Source of the DNA: Gammaproteobacteria bacterium
Lineage (GTDB): Bacteria > Pseudomonadota > Gammaproteobacteria > Eutrophobiales > Eutrophobiaceae
Length of the DNA: 32,820 nt
Direction of reading: 5' to 3'
Assembly: GCA_021773245.1 (NCBI GenBank)
Contig: JAJFKK010000180.1
Location: 1-32,820, forward strand
A program made the position numbers and the translations under genes. Positions 8,574 to 16,938 of the stretch are shown in pieces; the first letter of the stretch is position 1, and each line of letters opens with the position of its first letter. The notes beneath the pieces are model-generated. The model had not been told where the DNA came from and did not search any database. It worked only from the letters and a program-made list of their open reading frames with translations.

Positions 8574-8807
8574 TTTTATTAATAGCTTGTTTTATAATGG
8601 ATTTTATTAAACATGGAATGAATTATTCGTACGAATATGATTAGTCAGATTTGGCGGGAAAATTACCAACTTGTCTAAATAATATGCATTTCTTTTTTCT
8701 CTATTCTTTATTTAGAGCCATTCTAATAGTCTTTATTAAGGTATTTTAACTGTAATAAGTTAGTAAGCTAAGGCGGATGAAATCACATCTAGCGAAAGTT
8801 TATGTAT

Positions 8808-8821
8808 TTGATATAAATCAA
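8808..8821 (+). promoter_or_regulatory. second perfect FNR/Anr box
   Basis: TTGAT-ATAA-ATCAA is again a full match. A TAATAA at 8846-8851 could serve as the -10, giving a start near 8858 and again a box centre close to -42. This would be the nearer promoter for the hemerythrin gene at 8972. Confidence 0.65.
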
Positions 8822-8971
8822 AAATATTAATTTTAATCGTAATCGTAATAATTAAATTTCCATGAGCGTCTTTTTTAAAAAACATGTTGTCACATGACAC
8901 TGATCAAGGAATTGTTTTATGTTGTTAAACGATAATTCCTATCAGTTTTAAATTTAAAGGAACTAGCCGAT

Positions 8972-9532
8972 ATGCAAGTAACGCATGAACTAATGAATGA
9001 ACATCAACTGATTTTGAAATATATTGAACTAATGGAACGGTACATAAACTTTAGTCAGGCAAACGAGGAAGATAATCTTTTATTTGAGAAAGCGCAGGAC
9101 TTTGTCGATTTTATTAAAGTATTTGCAGATAGCTACCATCATGTAAAAGAAGAAGACATGTTGTTTAAATATTTACAGACTCCCGGTGTGCTATCTCATT
9201 GTAATCCATTACCTGTCATGCTTTCTGACCACGAGCAAGGCAGAATGTTTGTACAGAATATGACAGAAGCGATGTCATCTGAAAACAAGAATAATTTTTG
9301 TACGAATGCATCAAACTACGGTCAACTTATGCAGCAACATATTATGAAAGAAGACAATATCCTTTACCCAATGGCGGAAGAAGGGTTATCTGATGATAAT
9401 AAAATTGCCTTAGATAATGAATATAAACAAATAGAAGAACAGATTGATAAACAGCATATATGGAAAAAATTTCAAGAAAAACATTTAGAACTGGAAAGCT
9501 GCTTAAATAGTAAAGTGACACTTACAGAATAA
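8972..9532 (+). CDS. hemerythrin-like (HHE-domain) protein
   Basis: The 186-residue protein carries the di-iron hemerythrin ligand pattern: HELMNEHQ at the start, YHHVKEEDMLF about residues 55-66, DHEQGR in the middle and QHIMKEDNILYPMAE near residue 125. These helices hold a non-haem di-iron centre that binds oxygen or reacts with nitric oxide in related proteins such as YtfE. No signal peptide is seen, so it is cytoplasmic. The start is supported by AAGGA nine bases upstream. Three FNR-type boxes lie before it, which points to induction under low oxygen or nitrosative stress. The likely role is oxygen or NO handling or iron-sulfur repair; the exact one is inference. Confidence 0.85.
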   Translation: MQVTHELMNEHQLILKYIELMERYINFSQANEEDNLLFEKAQDFVDFIKVFADSYHHVKEEDMLFKYLQTPGVLSHCNPLPVMLSDHEQGRMFVQNMTEAMSSENKNNFCTNASNYGQLMQQHIMKEDNILYPMAEEGLSDDNKIALDNEYKQIEEQIDKQHIWKKFQEKHLELESCLNSKVTLTE

Positions 9533-9563
9533 CAATATCTATATAGATTTAAAAAAGCATAAA

Positions 9564-10421
9564 TTATTTTATTATCTTTAACCACCATCCAAATGCAAAA
9601 CCGGTAATAAACATCAAAATACTATAAGTGACGGCTGGAATCATCATTGTAGTATTACCAATAAGCGTGCCTGACACCAATAATGCCAAAGTTCCATTTT
9701 GAATGCCTACCTCGTAACTAATGGATACGGCTTGAGTTTGCGATAATTTGAAAACTTTAGATAAATAATAACCAAATACAAGGACAAGAATATTTAAAGT
9801 TAATGTTGCCGCCCCTGTTTGCATAAAAAAAGTCAACATTTGTGATTTGTTTTTTAGAATAATCGCTAATATGATGAAGAGTAAAAAGATGACAGAGAAT
9901 ACTCGGATAACAGGTTCGGTTTTATTCGCCGCTTTCTGCCACTTCGATAATATAAACATACCTATAGCCACAGGTATTACGGTAATAACTAAAAGTTGAA
10001 TGATAGTTTTTAGCAACGGAAGCTCAAATTCATTCGCTGAGCCTAAAAAATAATTCATCGCCAATAAGGTCAGTAAAGGAAGAGTTATAGGAGTAATAAT
10101 ACTTGTTATAGCTGTCAAACTAATAGAGAGAGCAACGTCACCCTTTGCTATGTTTGTAAACATGTTTGAGGTTGCACCGCTTGGCGCAAATGAAATAATC
10201 ATTAAGCCTACTGCTAATTCCGGGGGTAATTTAAAAATAATTGCGATTAACAGTGCGATTATAGGTAAAGCAATCATTTGAGCCGAAATTCCAATTATGG
10301 CGGCTTTCGGTTGTTTAAATACACGGGTAAAGTCAGTAATGTGTAAAGATAAACCCAACCCAAACATTATAATGAATAATGATAGAGGAAGAATAACCGT
10401 AGTCAGCAAATCTGCTTGCAT
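9564..10421 (-). CDS. bile acid:sodium symporter (BASS) family transporter
   Basis: The 285-residue protein is almost wholly hydrophobic, with about nine or ten membrane helices and the BASS hallmarks MFGLGLSL near the start, LMIISFAPSGATSNMFT with KGDVALS after it, and YEVGIQNGTLALLVSG near the end. Bacterial members move organic anions such as bile acids, pantoate or keto acids with sodium. The substrate here is unknown. It is transcribed toward, and converges with, the hemerythrin gene. A separate terminator lies between it and the pyruvate dehydrogenase operon upstream, so it is probably its own unit. The start has AAGGAC a few bases before the ATG. Confidence 0.87.
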   Translation of the reverse strand: MQADLLTTVILPLSLFIIMFGLGLSLHITDFTRVFKQPKAAIIGISAQMIALPIIALLIAIIFKLPPELAVGLMIISFAPSGATSNMFTNIAKGDVALSISLTAITSIITPITLPLLTLLAMNYFLGSANEFELPLLKTIIQLLVITVIPVAIGMFILSKWQKAANKTEPVIRVFSVIFLLFIILAIILKNKSQMLTFFMQTGAATLTLNILVLVFGYYLSKVFKLSQTQAVSISYEVGIQNGTLALLVSGTLIGNTTMMIPAVTYSILMFITGFAFGWWLKIIK

Positions 10422-10622
10422 AATGTGTCCTTATGTTTGAAAAATATTTTGAGTTTTCAAGTACAAATTATATTAAAAATCAACTTATTGCTCTCTAATT
10501 TTTTGATTATAGTACTATCTTTTCTATTTCTTTAATTTAGTAGTTTCTAACTTGTAAATAATGTTCGCTTTGGTGACGACCATAGTTGAACATTACAATA
10601 CTTTATCTTCAGGATTAAAAGA
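10422..10622. promoter_or_regulatory. promoter-side gap of the BASS transporter gene
   Basis: This AT-rich stretch, together with the terminator next to it, separates the BASS gene from lpd. It should hold the BASS promoter on the minus strand, but no clear -35/-10 pair stands out. No gene is seen. Confidence 0.35.
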
Positions 10623-10697
10623 TAAAAAAAACGGCGAGTATATTTCTATAATATGTTTGAGGATATCACGATGTGAATAGAAATTTAGGCCCGCCGT
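10623..10697 (-). terminator. terminator of the aceE-aceF-lpd operon
   Basis: Read on the minus strand, a hairpin with an outer stem ACGGCG/CGCCGT (10692-10697 with 10631-10636) and an inner stem of eight pairs (10677-10684 with 10642-10649) is followed by eight Ts. It lies about 100 bases after the lpd stop. Confidence 0.7.
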
Positions 10698-10797
10698 AAA
10701 TAACGCATAAGGAGGAAGAGGTTACCTTATGAGTCCTACAGAACTTATTTATAAATTTTAACTATTGAATCTATTTTCCCCGTACATATTGATGATG

Positions 10798-12552
10798 TTA
10801 TTTCTTGCGTTTCGGTATATATAAATCCGTAATAGTACCTTCAAACACCTCAGCTGCCATTGCCACAGTTTCTGAAAGAGTAGGGTGAGGATGTATTGTT
10901 AAACTGATGTCTTCGGCATCACAACCCATTTCGATTGCCAGTGCGCATTCAGCAATTAAATCACCTGCATTTGGACCGACAATAGCGGCACCAATAATAC
11001 GATTAGATTCTTTATCGAATAATAATTTAGTCATGCCTTCATCTCGACCAAGAGCTAATGAACGACCACTAGCGGCCCAGGGAAATACGCCTTTCCCATA
11101 TTCAATGCCTTTTTCTTTGGCCTCAGTTTCAGATAAACCGACCCAGGCGATTTCAGGATCAGTATAGGCAACAGAAGGAATGACTCGATTATCGAAACTA
11201 ACTTTATGACCGGCGATAGTTTCTGCAGCTATCTTAGCTTCATGTGCTGCCTTGTGTGCCAACATCGGTTGACCAACGATGTCACCTATAGCATAGATAT
11301 GGGATACATTAGTACGTTGTTGATCATCTACCGGTATAAAGCCTCGCTCATCAACATGAACACCTGCCTTATCGGCATTGATCATTTTTCCGTTGGGCTG
11401 TCTGCCAACGGCAAGCAGAATTGCGTCAAACATATCTTCATCAGGCGCATCTTTACCATCGAAACAAACTTTCAAAGCGGCTTTCTTCGCAGTGACTGAG
11501 GTTACGCCTGTGTTAAGATAAATATTTTCATAAAGACCGTTAATTCTTTTTTGTAATGGTCTAACTATATCTTTATCACAACCAGCAATTAGTGAATCTA
11601 GCATTTCAACGATAGTAATCTTGGATCCCAAAGAGGCATAAACGGTTGCCATTTCCAGGCCGATGATTCCGCCACCAATTACCAGCATGCGCTTTGGAAT
11701 ATTTTCAAGTAAAAGTGCATCGGTTGAATCCATGATACGAGGATCGTCTGGCAAGAAGGGAAGTTTAGACGCTTGAGAACCAGCAGCGATGATGGCGTTA
11801 GCAAAAGATATTGTTTGTGTTTTACCGTCGTGTTCAATTTCAATGGAGTTGCTAGAATTAAATTTTGCATAACCCTGGATAACGTCAATCTTTCTTTGTT
11901 TAGCCATGGACTTCAGGCCAGAGGTCAATTTATTAATAACTGATTCAGTCCAGTCTCGTACCGGTTTTGAATCTGGTTTTCTTGAACCCAGGTCTATACC
12001 GTGCTCTTTCAGTTCATCTATTTCTGATATAATTTTTCCGACGTGTAATAGTGCTTTAGAAGGGATACAACCGACATTCAGGCAAACACCACCTAGAGAA
12101 GGGTAACGTTCTATTAATATAGTTTTTAAACCAAGGTCTGCTGCACGAAAAGCAGCCGTATAACCACCAGGACCTGAACCTATTACAATTACATCAGTAT
12201 CGTGGTTAGCATTAGAGGGACTTTCAGTTGCAGAGTCGGGTATTGATGTATGATCTTTAACGGATTCTATTTTTGGTTCAATATCCGCTGCTGTTTCAAT
12301 ATTTTCATTTAATGCCATTACTAGAATGATAGTACCTTGAGATACTGTATCACCGATGCTGACCTTTATCTCATTCACGGTGCCGGCTTTCGGAGAAGGG
12401 ATGTCCATCGTCGCCTTATCACTTTCAAGTGTGATCAAGGTATCTTCTTTCTCTATAACATCACCGATAGAAATGGGTATCTCTATGATTTCAACGAACT
12501 CGAATTCACCGATGTCGGGAACGGATATCTCTTTTAATTCAACCATGCTCAT
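10798..12552 (-). CDS. lpd: dihydrolipoyl dehydrogenase (E3) with N-terminal lipoyl domain
   Basis: E3 reoxidises the dihydrolipoyl group of the pyruvate dehydrogenase complex and reduces NAD. The 584-residue protein begins with a lipoyl domain (residues 1-82, ESDKATMDIP with the lipoylated lysine at 46), then a linker of about 35 residues, and a full flavoprotein: FAD motif VIGSGPGGYTAAFRAADLG, redox-active disulfide C157/C162 in GGVCLNVGCIPSK, NAD motif VIGGGIIGLEMA, and the dimer-domain active site HPHPTLSE. The extra lipoyl domain makes it about 110 residues longer than the common form; this arrangement is known in several proteobacterial PDH operons. Its ATG overlaps the stop of aceF by four bases (ATGA), so translation is coupled. 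Confidence 0.96.
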   Translation of the reverse strand: MSMVELKEISVPDIGEFEFVEIIEIPISIGDVIEKEDTLITLESDKATMDIPSPKAGTVNEIKVSIGDTVSQGTIILVMALNENIETAADIEPKIESVKDHTSIPDSATESPSNANHDTDVIVIGSGPGGYTAAFRAADLGLKTILIERYPSLGGVCLNVGCIPSKALLHVGKIISEIDELKEHGIDLGSRKPDSKPVRDWTESVINKLTSGLKSMAKQRKIDVIQGYAKFNSSNSIEIEHDGKTQTISFANAIIAAGSQASKLPFLPDDPRIMDSTDALLLENIPKRMLVIGGGIIGLEMATVYASLGSKITIVEMLDSLIAGCDKDIVRPLQKRINGLYENIYLNTGVTSVTAKKAALKVCFDGKDAPDEDMFDAILLAVGRQPNGKMINADKAGVHVDERGFIPVDDQQRTNVSHIYAIGDIVGQPMLAHKAAHEAKIAAETIAGHKVSFDNRVIPSVAYTDPEIAWVGLSETEAKEKGIEYGKGVFPWAASGRSLALGRDEGMTKLLFDKESNRIIGAAIVGPNAGDLIAECALAIEMGCDAEDISLTIHPHPTLSETVAMAAEVFEGTITDLYIPKRKK

Positions 12553-13892
12553 AACAGGATGTCGCGGATGTCAGTTAAGATATGCGATAGTTCACGAGTA
12601 AACTCGGCGGCCGCTACCCCATCAATGACACGGTGATCATATGAAAGTGAGAACGGTAAGATAAGTCGTGGGACAAACTGACCATTTTGATAGACGGGTT
12701 TAATCGACCCCTTAGATATCCCCATGATGGCCACTTCAGGTGTATTTACAATAGGTGTGAATCCGGTGCCACTGATATGACCTAAGCTTGAAATAGTAAA
12801 GCAACCACCTTGCATCTCGGCCGGCGATAATTTTTTATCGCGTGCCTTCTGTGCTAGTTCGGCTAACTCTTTGGCAAGATCAAACAAGCCTTTTTTATCA
12901 GCGTCTTTTACCACGGGCACCATCAGTCCGGCTTCGGTATTGACCGCAATACCGATATGAAAATAGTTCTTTAAGATCAAGTTTTCACCATCAGGGCTTA
13001 ATGATGCATTGAACACCGGATACTTCTTCAATGCCACAATGACAGCTTTAATTAAGAAACTGAGTAAGGTTAAGCGTGTGCCATAGCTTTCAGCTTCGTC
13101 TCTTTTTGATTTACGGAAGTCTTCCAGCTCGGTAATGTCGGCTTCATCAAATTGAGTGACATGGGGTACCGTGATCCAACTGCGATGTAAATTCTGTCCT
13201 GACAGGCGTTTTAACCGTGATAAAGACTGGGTTTCTATTGGGCCAAACTTGGAGAAATCCACTGGTGGGATTTCGGGTAAAGCAAAACCACCTTTATCTT
13301 TTTCAAATACACGGTTGTCTGACATCACTGCCTTGGTAAAGGCTTTGACATCGTCTTTGGTAATGCGTCCTTTACGACCACTACCACGCACCAATCCTAA
13401 ATCAACGCCTAACTCACGAGCAAAACGACGTACCGAGGGACTCGCGTGTGCTTGTGCGGATTGACTTTCTCCAACGAGCTGCGCACCGTCCGGCGTAACG
13501 GGTGCCGGACGTTGCGCTCCCTCTGGGTTATTAGAGGAGGAGGGATTAGGCTTGTTTTGACCCGGTGTAGGAATAGTCTCATTTGATTCCTTAACTGAAC
13601 CCACATCATCGTGCGTATTGTTCGAATTTGTTGTTACTTCTTCTTTATTATCTGTCGTCTCTAATACAGCAATGACTGTACCTTCGGAAATGGTATCACC
13701 CACAGAGAGGCTTAATACTTTGACTATACCGGCGGCAGGCGATGGAATATCCATGGTGGCCTTGTCGCTTTCCAATGTTATTAAGGTGTCTTCAACATCA
13801 ATAACATCTCCTACAGCAACGGAAATTTCAATCACTTCAACACCATCAAATTCGCCAATATCAGGAAGCAAGATAGTTTGTTCGTTAGACAT
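12549..13892 (-). CDS. aceF: dihydrolipoamide acetyltransferase (E2) of pyruvate dehydrogenase
   Basis: E2 forms the core of the complex and moves the acetyl group from lipoate to CoA. The 447-residue protein has a single lipoyl domain (1-80, lysine 44 in ESDKATMDIP), a Pro/Asn/Ser-rich flexible linker (about 80-148), a peripheral-subunit-binding domain (about 150-186, ASPSVRRFARELGVDL with GSGRKGRITKDDV) and the catalytic domain ending with SYDHRVIDG, where H420 and D424 are the expected catalytic residues. With one lipoyl domain it is shorter than the three-domain E. coli form. It starts five bases after the aceE stop and overlaps lpd, so the three genes form one operon. Confidence 0.96.
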   Translation of the reverse strand: MSNEQTILLPDIGEFDGVEVIEISVAVGDVIDVEDTLITLESDKATMDIPSPAAGIVKVLSLSVGDTISEGTVIAVLETTDNKEEVTTNSNNTHDDVGSVKESNETIPTPGQNKPNPSSSNNPEGAQRPAPVTPDGAQLVGESQSAQAHASPSVRRFARELGVDLGLVRGSGRKGRITKDDVKAFTKAVMSDNRVFEKDKGGFALPEIPPVDFSKFGPIETQSLSRLKRLSGQNLHRSWITVPHVTQFDEADITELEDFRKSKRDEAESYGTRLTLLSFLIKAVIVALKKYPVFNASLSPDGENLILKNYFHIGIAVNTEAGLMVPVVKDADKKGLFDLAKELAELAQKARDKKLSPAEMQGGCFTISSLGHISGTGFTPIVNTPEVAIMGISKGSIKPVYQNGQFVPRLILPFSLSYDHRVIDGVAAAEFTRELSHILTDIRDILL

Positions 13893-13897
13893 AATCG

Positions 13898-16549
13898 TTA
13901 TACCGTGACTGGATTTGGTGCATCAGGATCAATATCGTATTGTTTGATCGCTTCCGTGACTTTCGATGCGGGTATCTGCCCTTCATGAGCCAGTGCCTTT
14001 AATGCTGCGACAACAACATGGTAACGATTCACTTCAAAGAATTTGCGAAGTTGTGCACGCGTATCGCTGCGACCAAAGCCGTCGGTTCCCAACACTACAT
14101 AGTTACGTTCCGGGATAAAGGCACGTATCTGATCGGCATAAGATTTCATGTAATCCGATGCGGCAATGATGGGGCCTTTATGAGAAGACAAGTTTTTCTC
14201 AATATAACTTTGCTTTGCTTTGTCTTCCGGGTGTAAGCGATTCCAACGTTCGACATCAAGGCCGTCTTTACGCAGTTCATTAAAACTGGTGACACTCCAT
14301 ATATCGGCCTCGATATCAAAGTCATTTTTTAATAACTCAGCAGCGGCGATAACTTCACGTAAGATGGTGCCGGAGCCCATCAGCTGTACTCTGATTTTTT
14401 TACGTCCACCTTTTTGAAAGAGATAGAGTCCTTTTAATATTCCTTCTTCACACCCTTTCGGCATCGGTGGGTGCAGGTAGTTCTCATTCATGACAGTCAG
14501 GTAGTAATAAATGTCTTCCTGGTTTTCGTACATGCGTTTCAAACCATCCTGAATGATCACCGTGAGTTCATAGGCGAAGGTCGGATCATAAGAGACACAG
14601 TTAGGAATAAAGGATGCAAACAATTGGCTGTGGCCATCCTGATGTTGTAGACCTTCACCTGCGAGCGTCGTGCGGCCTGCCGTCCCACCCAGTAAAAAAC
14701 CACGCGAACGTAAGTCTGCTGCTGCCCAGGCCAAGTCACCAATTCGTTGAAAGCCAAACATGGAATAGAAAATGTAAAAAGGGATCATCTGCACACCGTG
14801 ATACTTGTACGAGGTGGCAGCGGCAATCCAGGACGAGAACGCCCCAGCTTCGTTAATACCTTCTTCTAAAATTTGTCCCTTCTTGTCTTCGCGGTAATAC
14901 ATCACTTGATCGGAATCAACCGGTTCATATAACTGGCCTTTGGAAGAGTAGATACCTAATTGACGGAACATGCCTTCCATTCCGAAGGTACGGGCTTCAT
15001 CAGGGACAATAGGGACGATGTAATCTTTTAACTGTTTGTCCTTTAATAAAGTATTTAGTATTCGAACAAAGGCCATGGTGGTCGAGATCTCTCTATCACC
15101 CGTGCCTTCCAATAATTTATTAAATGCATCCAACTTTGGAATCTTGTGATTTTTTGGACGTGGCCACTTCGTTAATAAGAAGCCACCGAGATCTTCTCGG
15201 CGCTGATGCATATATTGATATTCGGGACTGTCTTTGCCGGGATGATAAAATTCTGCATTGGCCACTTGCTCATCGCTTAAAGGTATATTGAATCGATCAC
15301 GGAAAGCCTTTAAGGCATCGTCACCCATCTTCTTTTGTTGATGAGTGTTATTCAGACCTTCACCGGCATTACCCATGCCATAGCCTTTTACTGTTTTAAC
15401 CAGGATGACGGTCGGTTTTCCGTTGTCTTTCACGGCTTCAGCATAGGCTGCATAGACTTTATGTGGATCGTGTCCGCCACGATTTAAACGCCAGATGTCT
15501 TCATCCGACATGTTGGCGACCATAGCTTTTAATTCGGGGTACTTACCAAAGAAATGTTCACGCACATAGGCACCGTCTTTGGCTTTAAAATTTTGATACT
15601 CACCATCGACACACTCCTCCATTCTTTTATATAAGAGACCATCGGTGTCACGGGCGATGAGTGGGTCCCAATAAGATCCCCAAATTACTTTAATAACATT
15701 CCAACCCGCACCACGAAATTCGCCTTCTAACTCTTGAATAATTTTGCTGTTACCACGCACAGGACCATCGAGTCGCTGCAGGTTGCAGTTGATGACGAAG
15801 ACTAGGTTGTCCAACTTCTCGGCACCGGCGAGACGAATAGCGCCCATAGATTCTGGTTCGTCCATTTCGCCATCACCCATGAAGGCCCATATTTTCCGGT
15901 TAGATTTTGGATTTAAATCGCGTGCTTCCATATAACGTAAAAATCGCGCTTGATAGATAGCCATGATCGGTCCAAGTCCCATGGACACGGTAGGGAATTG
16001 CCAAAAGTCAGGCATTAACCACGGGTGAGGGTACGAGGACAAACCATTGCCATCAACTTCCTGCCGAAAGTTATCAAGTTGTTCTTCGGTTAATTGTCCA
16101 TATAAAAATGCACGTGCATAGATACCGGGAGAAGAATGACCTTGAATAAAAATGAGATCACCGGCCTGCTTATCGGTCGCCGCTCGGAAGAAATGATTAA
16201 AGCCGACATCATACAATGTTGCTGAAGAAGCAAAACTAGCGATGTGACCACCGAGTTCAGAACTCTTACGATTTGCGCGCACGACCATGGCCAAGGCATT
16301 CCAACGAACCAGAGATCGGATACGTGTTTCCATTTCAGTATCACCTGGCGTACGTGCTTCCAGATTTGTTGGAATAGTATTGAGATAAGCCGTGGTAGCT
16401 GAGTAGGGTAGATTTGCTCCTGATTTTCTGGCCTTGGCAACTAACTTTTCCAGAAGATAATGGGCGCGTTCGACGCCATCGTTGACAAGAACCGAGTCAA
16501 GCGCTTCTAACCATTCCTGAGTTTCGAGTGGGTCTAAATCCTGATTCAT
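13898..16549 (-). CDS. aceE: pyruvate dehydrogenase E1, homodimeric type
   Basis: E1 decarboxylates pyruvate with thiamine diphosphate and acetylates the lipoyl group of E2. The 883-residue length is that of the homodimeric AceE family. Recognisable stretches include the N-terminal E2-contact region (MNQDLDPLETQEWLEALDSV), FIQGHSSPGIYARAFL, the thiamine-diphosphate motif AFMGDGEMDEPES with the distal NCNLQRLDGPVRGN, and VKTVKGYGMGNAGEG. It is first in the aceE-aceF-lpd operon. The start has no clear ribosome binding site, but the N-terminus is canonical for the family. A candidate sigma-54 promoter lies about 40-55 bases upstream. No pdhR-type regulator gene is adjacent. Confidence 0.96.
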   Translation of the reverse strand: MNQDLDPLETQEWLEALDSVLVNDGVERAHYLLEKLVAKARKSGANLPYSATTAYLNTIPTNLEARTPGDTEMETRIRSLVRWNALAMVVRANRKSSELGGHIASFASSATLYDVGFNHFFRAATDKQAGDLIFIQGHSSPGIYARAFLYGQLTEEQLDNFRQEVDGNGLSSYPHPWLMPDFWQFPTVSMGLGPIMAIYQARFLRYMEARDLNPKSNRKIWAFMGDGEMDEPESMGAIRLAGAEKLDNLVFVINCNLQRLDGPVRGNSKIIQELEGEFRGAGWNVIKVIWGSYWDPLIARDTDGLLYKRMEECVDGEYQNFKAKDGAYVREHFFGKYPELKAMVANMSDEDIWRLNRGGHDPHKVYAAYAEAVKDNGKPTVILVKTVKGYGMGNAGEGLNNTHQQKKMGDDALKAFRDRFNIPLSDEQVANAEFYHPGKDSPEYQYMHQRREDLGGFLLTKWPRPKNHKIPKLDAFNKLLEGTGDREISTTMAFVRILNTLLKDKQLKDYIVPIVPDEARTFGMEGMFRQLGIYSSKGQLYEPVDSDQVMYYREDKKGQILEEGINEAGAFSSWIAAATSYKYHGVQMIPFYIFYSMFGFQRIGDLAWAAADLRSRGFLLGGTAGRTTLAGEGLQHQDGHSQLFASFIPNCVSYDPTFAYELTVIIQDGLKRMYENQEDIYYYLTVMNENYLHPPMPKGCEEGILKGLYLFQKGGRKKIRVQLMGSGTILREVIAAAELLKNDFDIEADIWSVTSFNELRKDGLDVERWNRLHPEDKAKQSYIEKNLSSHKGPIIAASDYMKSYADQIRAFIPERNYVVLGTDGFGRSDTRAQLRKFFEVNRYHVVVAALKALAHEGQIPASKVTEAIKQYDIDPDAPNPVTV

Positions 16550-16837
16550 TTAAATTACATTTATAATAGTAAAACGACTTACTATGGCAAATGTAATGCC
16601 AATTATTTATTTATATAAAAAATAATATTTAAACGAGTTATTAGTAGTAGAAATGCTTATTAAATTTAAAATTAGAGATAAATATAAGAACTAATTTGTG
16701 AAAAGAATACAGTTTTGATCGAACACTTGTTTAATAATGATACAGTTTATTAGTTGTTTAAAAAGAATTAAATAATTCCTAATTGTAGTTGAGGTGAAAC
16801 CTTTAGAAGTTTTTCTTCTTACCTTTAGGGGAGTTTA
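16550..16837. other. gap upstream of aceE with small structured segment
   Basis: No protein gene is seen. The aceE-side end holds the candidate sigma-54 site. Further right there is a small hairpin AGAAG-TTTTT-CTTCT (16805-16819) and an 8-bp direct repeat ACCTTTAG at 16799-16806 and 16821-16828. Together with the larger hairpin that follows, this could be a small plus-strand RNA, but no clear promoter for it is seen. Confidence 0.35.
16586..16602 (-). promoter_or_regulatory. candidate sigma-54 promoter of aceE (or TGGCA-N7-TGCCA operator)
   Basis: On the minus strand the sequence TTGGCATTACATTTGCC has GG and GC separated by ten bases and good -24 and -12 contexts. Transcription would start near 16575, giving a leader of about 26 bases. 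The same bases form the dyad TGGCA-N7-TGCCA, so a palindromic operator is the main alternative. The aldehyde dehydrogenase promoter has the same dual character. Confidence 0.5.
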
Positions 16838-16923
16838 ACGACGAGTGTTTGTATCTAAATTTTTATCCCTTCTGGTCAATATCTATATGACCCAATAGAT
16901 AGAAGACACTCGCCGTATTTTTT
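16838..16923 (+). terminator. long imperfect hairpin followed by T-run
   Basis: The outer arms ACGACGAGTGT (16838-16848) and ACACTCGCCGT (16906-16916) pair with one mismatch. Inside are TATCTA/TAGATA (16852-16857 with 16896-16901) and GGTCA/TGACC (16874-16878 with 16888-16892). ATTTTTT follows on the plus strand. No plus-strand gene ends here, so it may end an unknown small RNA; on the minus strand it sits just after the stop of the NHL-like gene but lacks a good T-run. Confidence 0.4.
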
Positions 16924-16938
16924 GTCATCTCATATCCT

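Larger units (their letters stand above)
8482..8971. other. 490-bp regulatory gap upstream of the hemerythrin gene
   Basis: No sizeable gene is present. The region holds three FNR/Anr-type boxes, a TGTCA-CA-TGACA dyad at 8888-8899, and a leader hairpin at 8907-8940 (each described separately where notable). A 21-codon frame at 8684-8749 would encode a very hydrophobic peptide but has no ribosome binding site, so I do not call it a gene. Confidence 0.6.

Noticed and set aside
13156-16440. Several open frames antisense to aceE and aceF
   Set aside because: They follow the codon pattern of the real genes on the opposite strand and lack start signals and recognisable domains.
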